Shown: positions 18,989 to 27,123 of the stretch, piece after piece
Numbering within the stretch: position 1 is the stretch's first letter
Layout: each line of letters starts with the position of its first letter
Translations under genes and position numbers: made by a program
Notes under the pieces: model-generated
Seen by the model: only the letters and a program-made list of their open reading frames with translations
What the model was told of the DNA's origin: nothing
The model's database searches: none
Assembly (NCBI GenBank): GCA_022508375.1
Contig: JAFLVJ010000001.1
Location: 254,857 to 318,856 of the forward strand
Reading direction: 5' to 3'
DNA from: Clostridiales bacterium
Lineage (GTDB): Bacteria > Bacillota > Clostridia > Christensenellales > CAG-314
Length of the DNA stretch: 64,000 nt

Positions 18989-20500
18989 TTATTCCACGTT
19001 GTAATCGGTCACGTTCGAGCCGTTGTTCCACAGCGTATCAAGCGAATAAACGTCGCGTGTATCCTTGTGGAATATATGAACTATCACGTCACCGTAGTCC
19101 ACCGCTATCCATCTGCCTTCGGCGTAACCCTCCTTGCGAATAGCAAAGCGGTCCTGCTTTTCCAGTTGCTCCTCAAGATGTTCGAATATCGCCTTGACCT
19201 GAGGTATGCTACGTCCCGAGCAAATTACGAAATAGTCGGCTAGATCGCTTACGCCGCTTATATCTACTATCTTGATATCCGTTGCCTGTTTAGCGGCAAG
19301 CAGCTCGCAAATTGTCTTTACTGTAATATCTGCTGTTTTACTTTTTGCCATGTCATTCTCCATTTGTATTGTGTTGTTTTGTGTGCATTTTACATTATCA
19401 TCTACTTTGCAGTAGTAGTCGATGGTCTGTTCGGACAGTGGACAAACGCTATCCGAATGACGTTCCAAACAAACCTCATACGCCTCAATAAGACAACGCA
19501 TAAACATGTCGTCCAGACTGCCCTTTTTTAGATGCGACAGCGGATACGGACGGCTATCTTCCGTTTTGTCGGCGACATATACGATCTTATCCAAACGTGT
19601 CATGTTGGGTCTGCCCGTTGTGTGATATGCAATAGCGTCCAATATTTCTTGATCCGTCACGCCGAAGTCACGCTTCGCCACTTCCGCCCCGAGGAAGGAG
19701 TGAACCACCGACATGGGCATATCGTCAGGCTTAATGAAATTGTATTTGTCATAGTTGGCAGGCGTTATATACTTTGCACAATCGTGAAGTAAGCACGCCG
19801 TAAATACCTTTTCCCGCTCATCTTCCGTTGCCAGTTCCAGTCCGCGCTTTACAACGTAAAAAGTATGCTTGAACCGCTCGGGCGTAAGATAACTACGAAG
19901 TTTTGAAATCATAGCGTCGTGCTTGGAGTACAATCCATGCTCCTCAATGTAGCAGTCAACGCTGGCGGGAACCAAATCAGTATCGGAATAGCCGAAGTCG
20001 TAACAAAGCCTGATTAACGTGGAATTGACTGCCGTTGCCTTGATATCCAATCGCACAATCTTAGCGCCATAGTCCCGTTCGATGCGTCTGACAGTCGCCA
20101 CTGAAGTTTTACGTCCGCGGTCGGCGACAACAAGTGTAGCCATAGCGGCAATTTCCTTGGGACAGTACCACGTGCCAAAGTTTACAAGGCTGTCGCCACC
20201 TATTATAAGATACAGCTCGCTATCTGGATAAAGTTCCGCAAGATGACGGAGAGTATCCACGGTATAACTTTTTCCCATCTTGTTCAGTTCGTAGTCGCTG
20301 ACTTCGGCAATATCCTGAAAGGCAAACGTAGTAAGTTTGAAACGGGTGGCTTTATCAACATCTACAGCCTTGTGCGGAGGATCGCCACACGGCATTACTA
20401 TTAGCTTATCCAATGCAAGCTGTTCAAGCGCAGCCTTAGCTATATTGACGTGAGTTGTATGAGGCGGGTTGAACGTTCCGCCGAAAAGACCTATTTTCAT
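18989..20500 (-). CDS. nadD: NadD-YqeK-RsfS fusion protein
   Basis: 503 residues from the ATG at 20500 (a preceding in-frame ATG at 20506 overlaps the promoter region). Residues 1 to ~200 are nicotinate-nucleotide adenylyltransferase (GLFGGTFNPPHTTH, later VNSTLIR). Residues ~205-365 are a YqeK-type HD hydrolase (CLLHDCAKY, YVADKTEDSRP), the family that hydrolyses Ap4A. The last ~120 are ribosomal silencing factor RsfS (DYFVICSG, DYGDVIVHIF). In most Firmicutes these are three adjacent genes. The linker before RsfS (CTQNNTIQ) looks like former intergenic DNA, and an internal GGAG six bases before the ATG at 19351 could still start RsfS separately. Confidence 0.9.
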   Translation of the reverse strand: MKIGLFGGTFNPPHTTHVNIAKAALEQLALDKLIVMPCGDPPHKAVDVDKATRFKLTTFAFQDIAEVSDYELNKMGKSYTVDTLRHLAELYPDSELYLIIGGDSLVNFGTWYCPKEIAAMATLVVADRGRKTSVATVRRIERDYGAKIVRLDIKATAVNSTLIRLCYDFGYSDTDLVPASVDCYIEEHGLYSKHDAMISKLRSYLTPERFKHTFYVVKRGLELATEDEREKVFTACLLHDCAKYITPANYDKYNFIKPDDMPMSVVHSFLGAEVAKRDFGVTDQEILDAIAYHTTGRPNMTRLDKIVYVADKTEDSRPYPLSHLKKGSLDDMFMRCLIEAYEVCLERHSDSVCPLSEQTIDYYCKVDDNVKCTQNNTIQMENDMAKSKTADITVKTICELLAAKQATDIKIVDISGVSDLADYFVICSGRSIPQVKAIFEHLEEQLEKQDRFAIRKEGYAEGRWIAVDYGDVIVHIFHKDTRDVYSLDTLWNNGSNVTDYNVE

Positions 20501-20506
20501 AACCAT

Positions 20507-20535
20507 ATTTTACAATATTTTCGCCAACTTATCAA
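20507..20535 (-). promoter_or_regulatory. promoter abutting the nadD start codon
   Basis: On the minus strand TTGATA (20535-20530), 17 bases, then TAAAAT (20512-20507). The -10 box directly precedes the first ATG (20506), so transcription would start near 20500, the second ATG, which is also the canonical NadD start. No Shine-Dalgarno sequence is seen. This predicts a leaderless mRNA. Confidence 0.5.
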
Positions 20536-20562
20536 TTAAAAAAGCAAAAAAAGGTCAACAAT

Positions 20563-21351
20563 ATGCGCATGAGTAAAATATTAAACTGCCTACTTAGTTC
20601 GATAATAATATTTTTGCTGTGTTTTATATGGATAGTTTATTGCCTGAAAGACAGAACAATAGCGTTTGCTCTGTCCGCAATAGTTACGCTTGCAAGCGGT
20701 TATCTTATTTGGAAATCGCTATCCCGATTCGAACAAGGAAAAAAACTGAAACAAACGAAAAAAAGTAACGTTGCAAAGTTAAGCGAATATCTGCGTTTCA
20801 ACGAAAACAACGCGGAGCTATTCGCCGACATGTTGCGCTACTATCGCTTTGAAGTAACGCCTGTTGACTACGACAACCTGATTGTTTCCAAAAACGACTC
20901 GACAAGCTACGTTGCATTGCGGTTTGCTAAGGACAGCGTAACTAAGGATGAGCTATGCAAAGCTGTCGTATCCGCTAAACGCGCCAAGTGTAGCAAGCTG
21001 TACGTATTTTCAAACAAAATAGATAGCGCAACCGTAAACCTTGCCGAAAAGTACCTACATACGGTTACCGTGGATATCGCAAACACGTACGCGTTGCTTG
21101 ATAATTGCGAAAAACTGCCCTCTTTACCCAAAAGCGCGCAAAGAAAGTCCTCCGTCATTGCAAGTTACGCTTTTAACAGAAGGCGGTTCGGGTTGTACTT
21201 GCTGAGTTGTCTATTTATGCTTGCCGTATCCGTTGTCGCCTACTTCCCCTGGTACACTATGGGTTGGGCAACGGTAAACTTTATCTTGGCAATGTACAGT
21301 CTGCTCAACACACGGTACAATACGCCACCGACAAACATCACCTTGGACTAA
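20563..21351 (+). CDS. membrane protein with restriction-endonuclease-like core
   Basis: 262 residues, not assigned to a named family. Two membrane segments lie in the first 50 residues and two near residues 215-248. The middle (about 85-180) has the strand-helix-strand pattern of Mrr-like domains: ELFADMLRYYRF, then SYVALRFAK at the usual catalytic strand, then KCSKLYVFSNK. The typical QxK catalytic pair is not clear (ALRFAK), so activity is doubtful. It is divergent from the nadD fusion gene, has an AAAGG RBS, and its stop codon overlaps that of spoIVFB by four bases on the opposite strand. The domain call is inference. Confidence 0.7.
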   Translation: MRMSKILNCLLSSIIIFLLCFIWIVYCLKDRTIAFALSAIVTLASGYLIWKSLSRFEQGKKLKQTKKSNVAKLSEYLRFNENNAELFADMLRYYRFEVTPVDYDNLIVSKNDSTSYVALRFAKDSVTKDELCKAVVSAKRAKCSKLYVFSNKIDSATVNLAEKYLHTVTVDIANTYALLDNCEKLPSLPKSAQRKSSVIASYAFNRRRFGLYLLSCLFMLAVSVVAYFPWYTMGWATVNFILAMYSLLNTRYNTPPTNITLD

Positions 21352-22187
21352 ACAAATTTACTCAGCTGCGTATCCAACGGATTGTCGATAATTAGGGCTT
21401 CCAGTTCGGCAACGCTGAAACTGCCCAGCGTTACCATATCCGAATCTACCACTTCCAAACAATACAAAAAATTCCCTTGCATACGCTTTGCTACGTCGGC
21501 AAGAGTATTGTGCTGATAAAATACAAGAGTTTTCTTTTCCATACCTCTTTTTAAAAACCGTTTTTTATTTGTTGCAAAAACCGTCCTTTCGTATGTTTCT
21601 CTCCCACGCGCAAATACGCCGGAAAACAGACCTATTGCAAACAGTCCCAAGCTAAACAGATTACCACCGACAAACAGTGAAACAACGAACACGCCAAACA
21701 CTGTCAACGAAAAAATAATGGTAAACTTTTTCGTCAAGGTCAGCGCTTTGTCGCCGAGTTTTTTGTCCAACATCCCCGTAAGAACACGACCGCCGTCCAA
21801 TGGATAACACGGAAGCATATTAACGCACGCCATGGTGAGATTGGCAGTGAAGAAACTTTCAACGTAGTAATACGTTACAGGCGCTATCCACCACAGCGCA
21901 AGGCATGATAGACACAATATAAGATTTGTGAGCGGTCCTGCCAACGCTATCTTTATTCGATCCGTACCGTTGACATCCTGAAAGTCACCGTAAAGAACAG
22001 CGCCGAATATCCCCAGCTGTATTTCCTTACAGCGGTAAAAAAGCCTGCTTGCCACAACATAGTGAGCAATCTCGTGTAGCAACACCGCAAAAGAATACAT
22101 GGTAGCGAAGTATCCTTGTCGAAATACTATCGCTACCACGAGAAATATCCAAAAGCTGGGTTTTATTACAATCTTTACACGTACCAT
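21348..22187 (-). CDS. spoIVFB: SpoIVFB-like site-2 intramembrane metalloprotease
   Basis: 279 residues. The zinc motif is HEIAH (His38, Glu39, His42) in the first part and the distal ligand Asp131 is in YPLDGG, positions close to those of Bacillus SpoIVFB (His43, Glu44, His47, Asp137). About six membrane segments are followed by a ~70-residue soluble CBS-like tail. In sporulating Firmicutes it cleaves pro-sigma-K in the mother cell. It overlaps the upstream spoIVFA-like gene by 13 bases, and the minD-minE-spoIVFA-spoIVFB order matches known synteny, supporting the sporulation role over a generic S2P. Confidence 0.87.
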   Translation of the reverse strand: MVRVKIVIKPSFWIFLVVAIVFRQGYFATMYSFAVLLHEIAHYVVASRLFYRCKEIQLGIFGAVLYGDFQDVNGTDRIKIALAGPLTNLILCLSCLALWWIAPVTYYYVESFFTANLTMACVNMLPCYPLDGGRVLTGMLDKKLGDKALTLTKKFTIIFSLTVFGVFVVSLFVGGNLFSLGLFAIGLFSGVFARGRETYERTVFATNKKRFLKRGMEKKTLVFYQHNTLADVAKRMQGNFLYCLEVVDSDMVTLGSFSVAELEALIIDNPLDTQLSKFV

Positions 22188-22801
22188 GTAAGTTGCGATT
22201 CACTGCCTATAACGTCCTTGACAGTTTCGCCTGCAACGCTCAGCGTTGCCGTAAAGGTTCCGTCATATTTACCGATGAGTGAGTTTACGCTGACAGTGTC
22301 ACCCACCGAAACATATACGCCGGTCAGATTGTCATATGTAATACATGTCGTATCGTCTATTGCAACAATTACCGACGTATCGGTAACCTGTGTAACTTTA
22401 CCCGCAGTAAAGGATAATGTTGCTCTACCACCGTCAAACGTCGCTACGCCGTCAACAACGTCAACAAGATTTGCGTTTGCGGGGATTGCCACCGTTTGCG
22501 CAGTTACGTCTTGTTCGGGCTTGTCGAAAACAGACGAAACTACAGCCGCTTTTGCCGTCTGAAATACGTCTGACGCGAAGTTGCCGTCGATAAACAGCAA
22601 AGCCGCAAGTATTGCCACGCAAAGCACCGCGACAATTGCAATCTTGACAGGCTTAGATAGTTTAATGTTTATTTTGGGTATCTTTAACCTGCTTTTCTTG
22701 CGCTCAGGTTCGGCAACATAATTGCGTTCCGAATATGATACGTCAAGCCAATCATTTTCTTCTGCATCACATACGATACTGTTTACACCGTCAAAATCCA
22801 T
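22175..22801 (-). CDS. spoIVFA: SpoIVFA-like membrane protein with degenerate LytM domain
   Basis: 208 residues from the ATG at 22801, chosen because GGAGG lies 9 bases upstream; a longer frame from 22825 has none. A charged cytoplasmic N-terminus, one membrane segment (about residues 68-88), then an extracytoplasmic beta-rich domain resembling M23/LytM folds (VDGVATFDGG, TGVYVSVGDTVS), without the zinc ligands. Bacillus SpoIVFA, the inhibitory partner of SpoIVFB, has this layout. Sequence similarity is weak; context carries the call. Confidence 0.65.
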   Translation of the reverse strand: MDFDGVNSIVCDAEENDWLDVSYSERNYVAEPERKKSRLKIPKINIKLSKPVKIAIVAVLCVAILAALLFIDGNFASDVFQTAKAAVVSSVFDKPEQDVTAQTVAIPANANLVDVVDGVATFDGGRATLSFTAGKVTQVTDTSVIVAIDDTTCITYDNLTGVYVSVGDTVSVNSLIGKYDGTFTATLSVAGETVKDVIGSESQLTWYV

Positions 22802-22854
22802 AAAGCTACACCTCCGTATTTTCACGGTAGTACTCTATGAGTCAACATTTCCCT

Positions 22855-23073
22855 TTATGCCAATGGAGAAGAATTTGGCTTGATTTTTTTAACAGAAACA
22901 GTTATCAACATGTTGGCTTGCGAACCCTTGCCCACCTCCACCGTCAACCCGTCATACTGCATGTAACGGGAAATCAACTTAGACAGTTCGCAAAAAAACT
23001 CCGTTTGATGGTAGTTAAATTTATCTTGAAGCACCATGGTCTGCGCTCTTTGGTAAACTCTTGATTGTTTCAT
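22855..23073 (-). CDS. minE: divergent MinE, cell division topological factor
   Basis: 72 residues. The pattern RAQTMVLQDK at the MinD-contact segment, then a helix (FFCELSKLISRYMQYD) and a final strand (LTVEVGK...ITVSVKKIK) follow the MinE fold. It is shorter than the ~88 residues of E. coli MinE and lacks most of the N-terminal membrane-targeting segment. It begins 7 bases after minD with a GAGGT RBS. MinE stimulates MinD ATPase and drives Min oscillation. Context strongly supports the call. Confidence 0.75.
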   Translation of the reverse strand: MKQSRVYQRAQTMVLQDKFNYHQTEFFCELSKLISRYMQYDGLTVEVGKGSQANMLITVSVKKIKPNSSPLA

Positions 23074-23080
23074 ATTAACC

Positions 23081-23842
23081 TCATGCGTTTCGCTTAATTT
23101 TACGCTTTAGTCTGCCGAAGATCCCTTTGTATGGCGCAACACAGTCGTAAATATCCACTATCCCCGTATGAAGATTGTTTGCCAAAACGTCAAATGCGCG
23201 ACTTTGTTGTAATTTAAGACAGCAGTTGACGTCATCGTTTTCCGGCAGTACGCCAAGAGCCGTGTGACCTAGCAAACTGAAGATTTCGAAGGAGGACAGC
23301 ATTTCACCGCTTGCAACGAGGTCTCCGCGCACACGGTTGACAACTACATTGATGGGCAAACTGCTACCTAGCTCTGCTATAGTTTTATCTGCATCGCGAA
23401 CGCTACTTAAATGCGGCGTAACTACGACAATTGCCTCGTCAGCACAAGCTACCGCTCGGCGAAAGCCTGTTTCCAACCCCGCAGGACAATCAATAAGCAG
23501 ATAATCAAATGTATCGGATAATCTATCTACTACTTTTTTGACTGCGTCGGCAGTTATTTGGCGCTTGGCAATGTGACAGTTGGGCATGACGTACAGCGTG
23601 GGTTCGTCGGCATTTTGTATGAGTGCTTGGCTAGGTCTGCAACGGTTTTCCACCACGTCAATAAAGTCAAACACTACCTTATCCTCTACCTGCATTACAA
23701 CGTCCAGATTGTTAAGTCCTATATCCAAGTCCATCAGTAACACTCGCAGTGACTTCTTGGCAAGTGCCAACCCGAGATTTGCGCATACCGTTGTTTTGCC
23801 TACTCCGCCCTTTCCGCTTGTTACGACAATTTTACGCGCCAT
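23081..23842 (-). CDS. minD: septum site-determining ATPase MinD
   Basis: 253 residues from the ATG at 23842, preceded by AAGGAG 8 bases upstream; a longer frame to 23941 would run through the ppx terminator and is rejected. It has the deviant Walker A (TSGKGGVGKTT), the signature LLMDLDIGLNNLDVVM, LLIDCPAG, and a C-terminal basic amphipathic membrane-targeting helix (GRLKRKIKR). It binds the membrane in its ATP form and positions division or asymmetric septation. No minC is adjacent. Confidence 0.95.
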   Translation of the reverse strand: MARKIVVTSGKGGVGKTTVCANLGLALAKKSLRVLLMDLDIGLNNLDVVMQVEDKVVFDFIDVVENRCRPSQALIQNADEPTLYVMPNCHIAKRQITADAVKKVVDRLSDTFDYLLIDCPAGLETGFRRAVACADEAIVVVTPHLSSVRDADKTIAELGSSLPINVVVNRVRGDLVASGEMLSSFEIFSLLGHTALGVLPENDDVNCCLKLQQSRAFDVLANNLHTGIVDIYDCVAPYKGIFGRLKRKIKRNA

Positions 23843-23914
23843 AATATCACTCCTTAATCTTACTGTAAGCAACATTGTATTACGATTGATACGCGTATAA
23901 TGACATAAAAGCAA

Positions 23915-23949
23915 GAAAAAAGGCTCCCCTTGTTTGTTCAAGGGGAGAC
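23915..23949 (-). terminator. intrinsic terminator of ppx
   Basis: Nine-base arms (CTCCCCTTG at 23924-23932, CAAGGGGAG at 23939-23947), 6-base loop, and a run of six T on the minus strand. The CTCCCCTT core recurs in terminators at 25824-25855 and 39516-39548. Confidence 0.88.
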
Positions 23950-23982
23950 CTTGTGTCGTTTTATGCGTAATACCCGAACCTG

Positions 23983-25494
23983 CTACAGTATTTCGAGGTT
24001 CTTTTTGAAAACTTTCTTGAAATCCAATGCAAGGTTGTTTGCCGCGTTGAGTTCCAAGTTGGCGTCACCGTTGAGTTCCGTTTTCATGATGACGCTATCG
24101 CCCAATACGTCGCAAGTAACTTCCGTAACCGCGTTACGCATGCCGAAATCCAAGGCTATGGCAAGCTTGAGCATAACCGCCAACTTCTTTACCGCCTCGA
24201 CATCCTCGGAGGAAAGTATCGTATTGTACTTTGCCCACTCGGTGTAGTTGACTTCTTCCTTGTTATATACGTCCGTTACCATTGCGGCAAACACTATATC
24301 CTTGTGGGATATACCGTACAAGTTGCTGTTAAGAATCATATACGACGTATGTTTTGCATGATTGTAAAACTTGAACGACTTGCCTATGTCGTGTAACATT
24401 GCACAGACACGCAATACCTTGACGTACGCACGCGGGAACTTGTGCAGTACACGCAGTTGCTTAAACAACTGTACACACAAGTTGAACGTTTGCTCTGCGT
24501 GAGATACGTTTACACCCATGTGACGTGCAAAAGTTTGAAGGCTGTACCCTAACGTGTCGGAAATGGGTTTTTCCAGCGTTTGCGGAACAACGTAGTTAAA
24601 CATTACGCCTTCGCGAAGCCCCGAGCCGCTTGCTACAATCTTGGTAAAGCCCATGTAGTCCACAAACGCCTTGATAACGGCGAGCGCCGATGGGAATACG
24701 TCTGCGCGGGCAGAGCTAAGTCCCTTGATACGACGTTTCTTGTCAAGGTCGAGCGTCCTGACCATATTGAACACGTAGTCGAAATCCTCAACGTCCATGT
24801 TGAAGTTATGCACCATATCCAGAGGGTATTTCTTGACCTTGCGAATGATACGTGCAAGGTTACGGCAGCTTCCGCCTACACCGATAAGTTGAGTGTCGGG
24901 ATCGATTTCCTTGAACCACTCCACCTGTTCCAACTGCTCACGAACGTACGCCACCATGTCGTCGGTGCACTGTTCCGGCGTTTTGTCGGGAGACACAAAC
25001 ATATTGGTAAGCGTAACCGCGCCAAATGGCATTATATGAGTGTGCAGGATAGTCCTGCGGTTGTAGTAAACAAACTTGGTTGAGCCGCCGCCGATTTCAA
25101 GAATCAGTCCACGTGGAATATCCATCGAGTTGACTACGCCCTGATAAACGTAATTTGCCTCCTCGTCGGGTGATACGACGGTTATCCTGATTCCCGTAGC
25201 GTTGTAAACGTCACTAAGGAAAGTTTTTTGATTGCTGGCTCTGCGCACTGCCGCCGTTGCCACAGCCAAGATACGGTCAACGTGCTTGATAGCGCACATT
25301 TCCTTGAAGCTCTTGAGGGTTGCAATAGCTTGCATGATACGCGTCTGCTTGAGACTACCGTCAGGCTCCGTTTCGCCAAGACGAACAGGCTCGCGACGTT
25401 CTTCGGATACAATAAAGTATCCGCCGTTCAACACGTCGTAAATTACCAACCTTGCAGTATTTGATCCAAGATCGATCAAAGCAATTTTTTCCAT
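23983..25494 (-). CDS. ppx: Ppx/GppA phosphatase (exopolyphosphatase)
   Basis: 503 residues from the ATG at 25494, ten bases after GGAG; a GTG start at 25503 would sit one base from that RBS. The N-terminal actin-like fold shows IALIDLGSNTARLVIYD and LEIGGGSTKFVYY. The C-terminal HD-like part has LHDIGKSFKF. The enzyme removes phosphate from polyphosphate and/or converts pppGpp to ppGpp. It appears to be a single-gene unit with its own terminator and a 390-base upstream gap holding an inverted repeat. Confidence 0.92.
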   Translation of the reverse strand: MEKIALIDLGSNTARLVIYDVLNGGYFIVSEERREPVRLGETEPDGSLKQTRIMQAIATLKSFKEMCAIKHVDRILAVATAAVRRASNQKTFLSDVYNATGIRITVVSPDEEANYVYQGVVNSMDIPRGLILEIGGGSTKFVYYNRRTILHTHIMPFGAVTLTNMFVSPDKTPEQCTDDMVAYVREQLEQVEWFKEIDPDTQLIGVGGSCRNLARIIRKVKKYPLDMVHNFNMDVEDFDYVFNMVRTLDLDKKRRIKGLSSARADVFPSALAVIKAFVDYMGFTKIVASGSGLREGVMFNYVVPQTLEKPISDTLGYSLQTFARHMGVNVSHAEQTFNLCVQLFKQLRVLHKFPRAYVKVLRVCAMLHDIGKSFKFYNHAKHTSYMILNSNLYGISHKDIVFAAMVTDVYNKEEVNYTEWAKYNTILSSEDVEAVKKLAVMLKLAIALDFGMRNAVTEVTCDVLGDSVIMKTELNGDANLELNAANNLALDFKKVFKKNLEIL

Positions 25495-25554
25495 TTTTGC
25501 CACACTCCTATATACGTTAATACATGGGATTTCGAGTCACGCGGTTATTGAAAT

Positions 25555-25621
25555 CTGCACGGATTCGACAGTGCTACAATCGGTTGTTTTATTCCAAAAT
25601 GTAACCGAATTCAATCCGCAG
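25555..25621 (-). other. nested inverted repeat in the ppx leader
   Basis: Outer arms CTGC-ac-GGATT and AATCC-GCAG enclose inner arms CGGTT and AACCG, giving a ~67-nt two-stage stem-loop in the presumed ppx 5' leader. No T-tract follows, so it is not a plain terminator. No clear sigma-A promoter was found between it and 25823. The rest of this gap is AT-rich and holds only the thiT terminator; a 64-codon plus-strand frame there is not credible. Confidence 0.4.
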
Positions 25622-25823
25622 ATTACAATAGCCAAAAATAAGCAACCATAGTATATCATACAAAAATAACTTTGTATAGATGGTTTTGAAAAAAAGTTTC
25701 AAAAAAATAGAAAATTTTTCAAAAATTTTCCTTTCAAAACGGTTCTTATGCCAAAATAATACAAAAATAGCAGGATTGTGTTATTATTTCGGGGATTTCG
25801 AAAAAGAATCCCCGCGTAGTAAC

Positions 25824-25855
25824 ATAAAAAAAGGCTCCCCTATGCAAGGGGAGCC
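25824..25855 (-). terminator. intrinsic terminator of thiT
   Basis: Nine-base arms (GGCTCCCCT, AGGGGAGCC) with a 5-base loop and seven to nine T on the minus strand, 31 bases after the thiT stop codon. Confidence 0.9.
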
Positions 25856-25885
25856 GTATGCGTTAGCAGACTGAAAGGCCGTTAG

Positions 25886-27004
25886 TTATTGCTGCGCCTC
25901 AACTATTGTTCGACGGAGCGTCTTAGTAGATAAGGCAAGTATGCCGATAACAAGTACGATTGCAAGATCCGCGAATACGAACATATTGTAAACGAATGCC
26001 CAAGACACAGCCGTGTAGCCTTCCATTGCCCAGGAACTGAATACGTAATAACCGCTTACAACGTGGGCAAAGTATCTGAGCAATATTGCGACTGTCGCGC
26101 CCACTGCAAATTCGGCAAGCATCTTACCCTTTATAAATGGAATCTTGCGCGCAATACCTGCTACTCCCAATGCACCAAACGCGATGGGATAATCCAGTAA
26201 CGCCTGCATAGGTTGATAGAATTGCGGCGACTGAATAAATTGTAGCATACCGTAAACAACGCCCACAACCAAGCCGCGGCGAGTGCCAAACATATATGAA
26301 TAAAGAATGATAGGCAACATACTTGCAAAGGTTACCGATCCGCCCTGTGGTAACGAGAAAAACTTGATGTAGGACAGCGCGTAAGCAAGCGCTACGCAAA
26401 TGGCTCCGTAGGTGAGCGCCTTGGCGTCGTAGCCGTCGTCCTTTTTACCGCCGAGAACGGATAAAGCAACGATTACAGCAACCAATACCACAGTTACAAC
26501 TGTCATTTGCCAATTTTGACCGTCGAGCGGCGCATAATCATCGTCTATTGCAGGAACGCTGAAAGCCAAAGCAATTGCATACACTACAAACGCAACAGCA
26601 AAAGCCAATGCGACCCATTTATATGCTTTTATTTGTTTCTTTTTGAGGATAAGAGTAACTACAATACCAACAATCATTAGCGCTATCAAGCCGATAAACA
26701 TCCAGTAATATTTGTTGATGTCGCCGGACCATATTTGATAAGCCACTTCCAAAAAGCCGAGTATGGATATTACTCCCACCGAGTAACCGATAATTACACC
26801 TACAATTGTCTTGCGGGACTTAGCAAGATGATCTTCGTCACGGTTGCGGATAATGATTGCATAAACAATTATTGCTACAGCTACGGCTATCGTTGCATAC
26901 AAAGCGAAGCTTCCAAGCAACGTGCGAATTGTCTTGAAAGTGGATTTGTCAATAGACTCGTCACCGCTTGCAAAACGTTTGAGAATTTCCCACAGTTCTT
27001 TCAT
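25886..27004 (-). CDS. thiT: ThiT-like thiamine ECF transporter S component, extended
   Basis: 372 residues, about twice the usual ThiT length. The C-terminal half (from about residue 195) matches ThiT: LPQGGSVTFASMLPI, the GTRRGLVVG turn, and YQPMQALLDYPIAFGALG, including thiamine-site residues known for the family. The first ~190 residues add five or so membrane segments joined by charged loops and do not belong to the usual domain. ThiT captures thiamine and docks on a shared EcfAAT module, whose genes are not in this window. A TPP riboswitch upstream (27124-27208) confirms the thiamine role. Confidence 0.88.
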   Translation of the reverse strand: MKELWEILKRFASGDESIDKSTFKTIRTLLGSFALYATIAVAVAIIVYAIIIRNRDEDHLAKSRKTIVGVIIGYSVGVISILGFLEVAYQIWSGDINKYYWMFIGLIALMIVGIVVTLILKKKQIKAYKWVALAFAVAFVVYAIALAFSVPAIDDDYAPLDGQNWQMTVVTVVLVAVIVALSVLGGKKDDGYDAKALTYGAICVALAYALSYIKFFSLPQGGSVTFASMLPIILYSYMFGTRRGLVVGVVYGMLQFIQSPQFYQPMQALLDYPIAFGALGVAGIARKIPFIKGKMLAEFAVGATVAILLRYFAHVVSGYYVFSSWAMEGYTAVSWAFVYNMFVFADLAIVLVIGILALSTKTLRRTIVEAQQ

Positions 27005-27060
27005 ACAAATCTCCTTTTATTATGTAAAAGCAATTTACGCCCCTACAAATATTTCGCCGA

Positions 27061-27096
27061 GAAAAAGAAAAAGTCTTTCTTGCATGAGAAAGACTT
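27061..27096 (-). terminator. riboswitch-controlled terminator before thiT
   Basis: Ten-base perfect stem (AAGTCTTTCT, AGAAAGACTT) with a 6-base loop and a T-rich tail on the minus strand, lying 28 bases downstream of the TPP aptamer and 57 bases before the thiT ATG. It is the expression platform: TPP binding should favour termination. Confidence 0.85.
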
Positions 27097-27123
27097 GAGT
27101 AAAGTACACAACAATAGTAAATT

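Noticed and set aside
23843-23941. N-terminal extension of MinD
   Set aside because: It would run through the ppx terminator, adds residues unlike any MinD, and a strong RBS precedes the ATG at 23842.
25680-25874. 64-codon plus-strand ORF
   Set aside because: Lys/Phe/Asn low-complexity in AT-rich intergenic DNA, no RBS, and it overlaps the thiT terminator.
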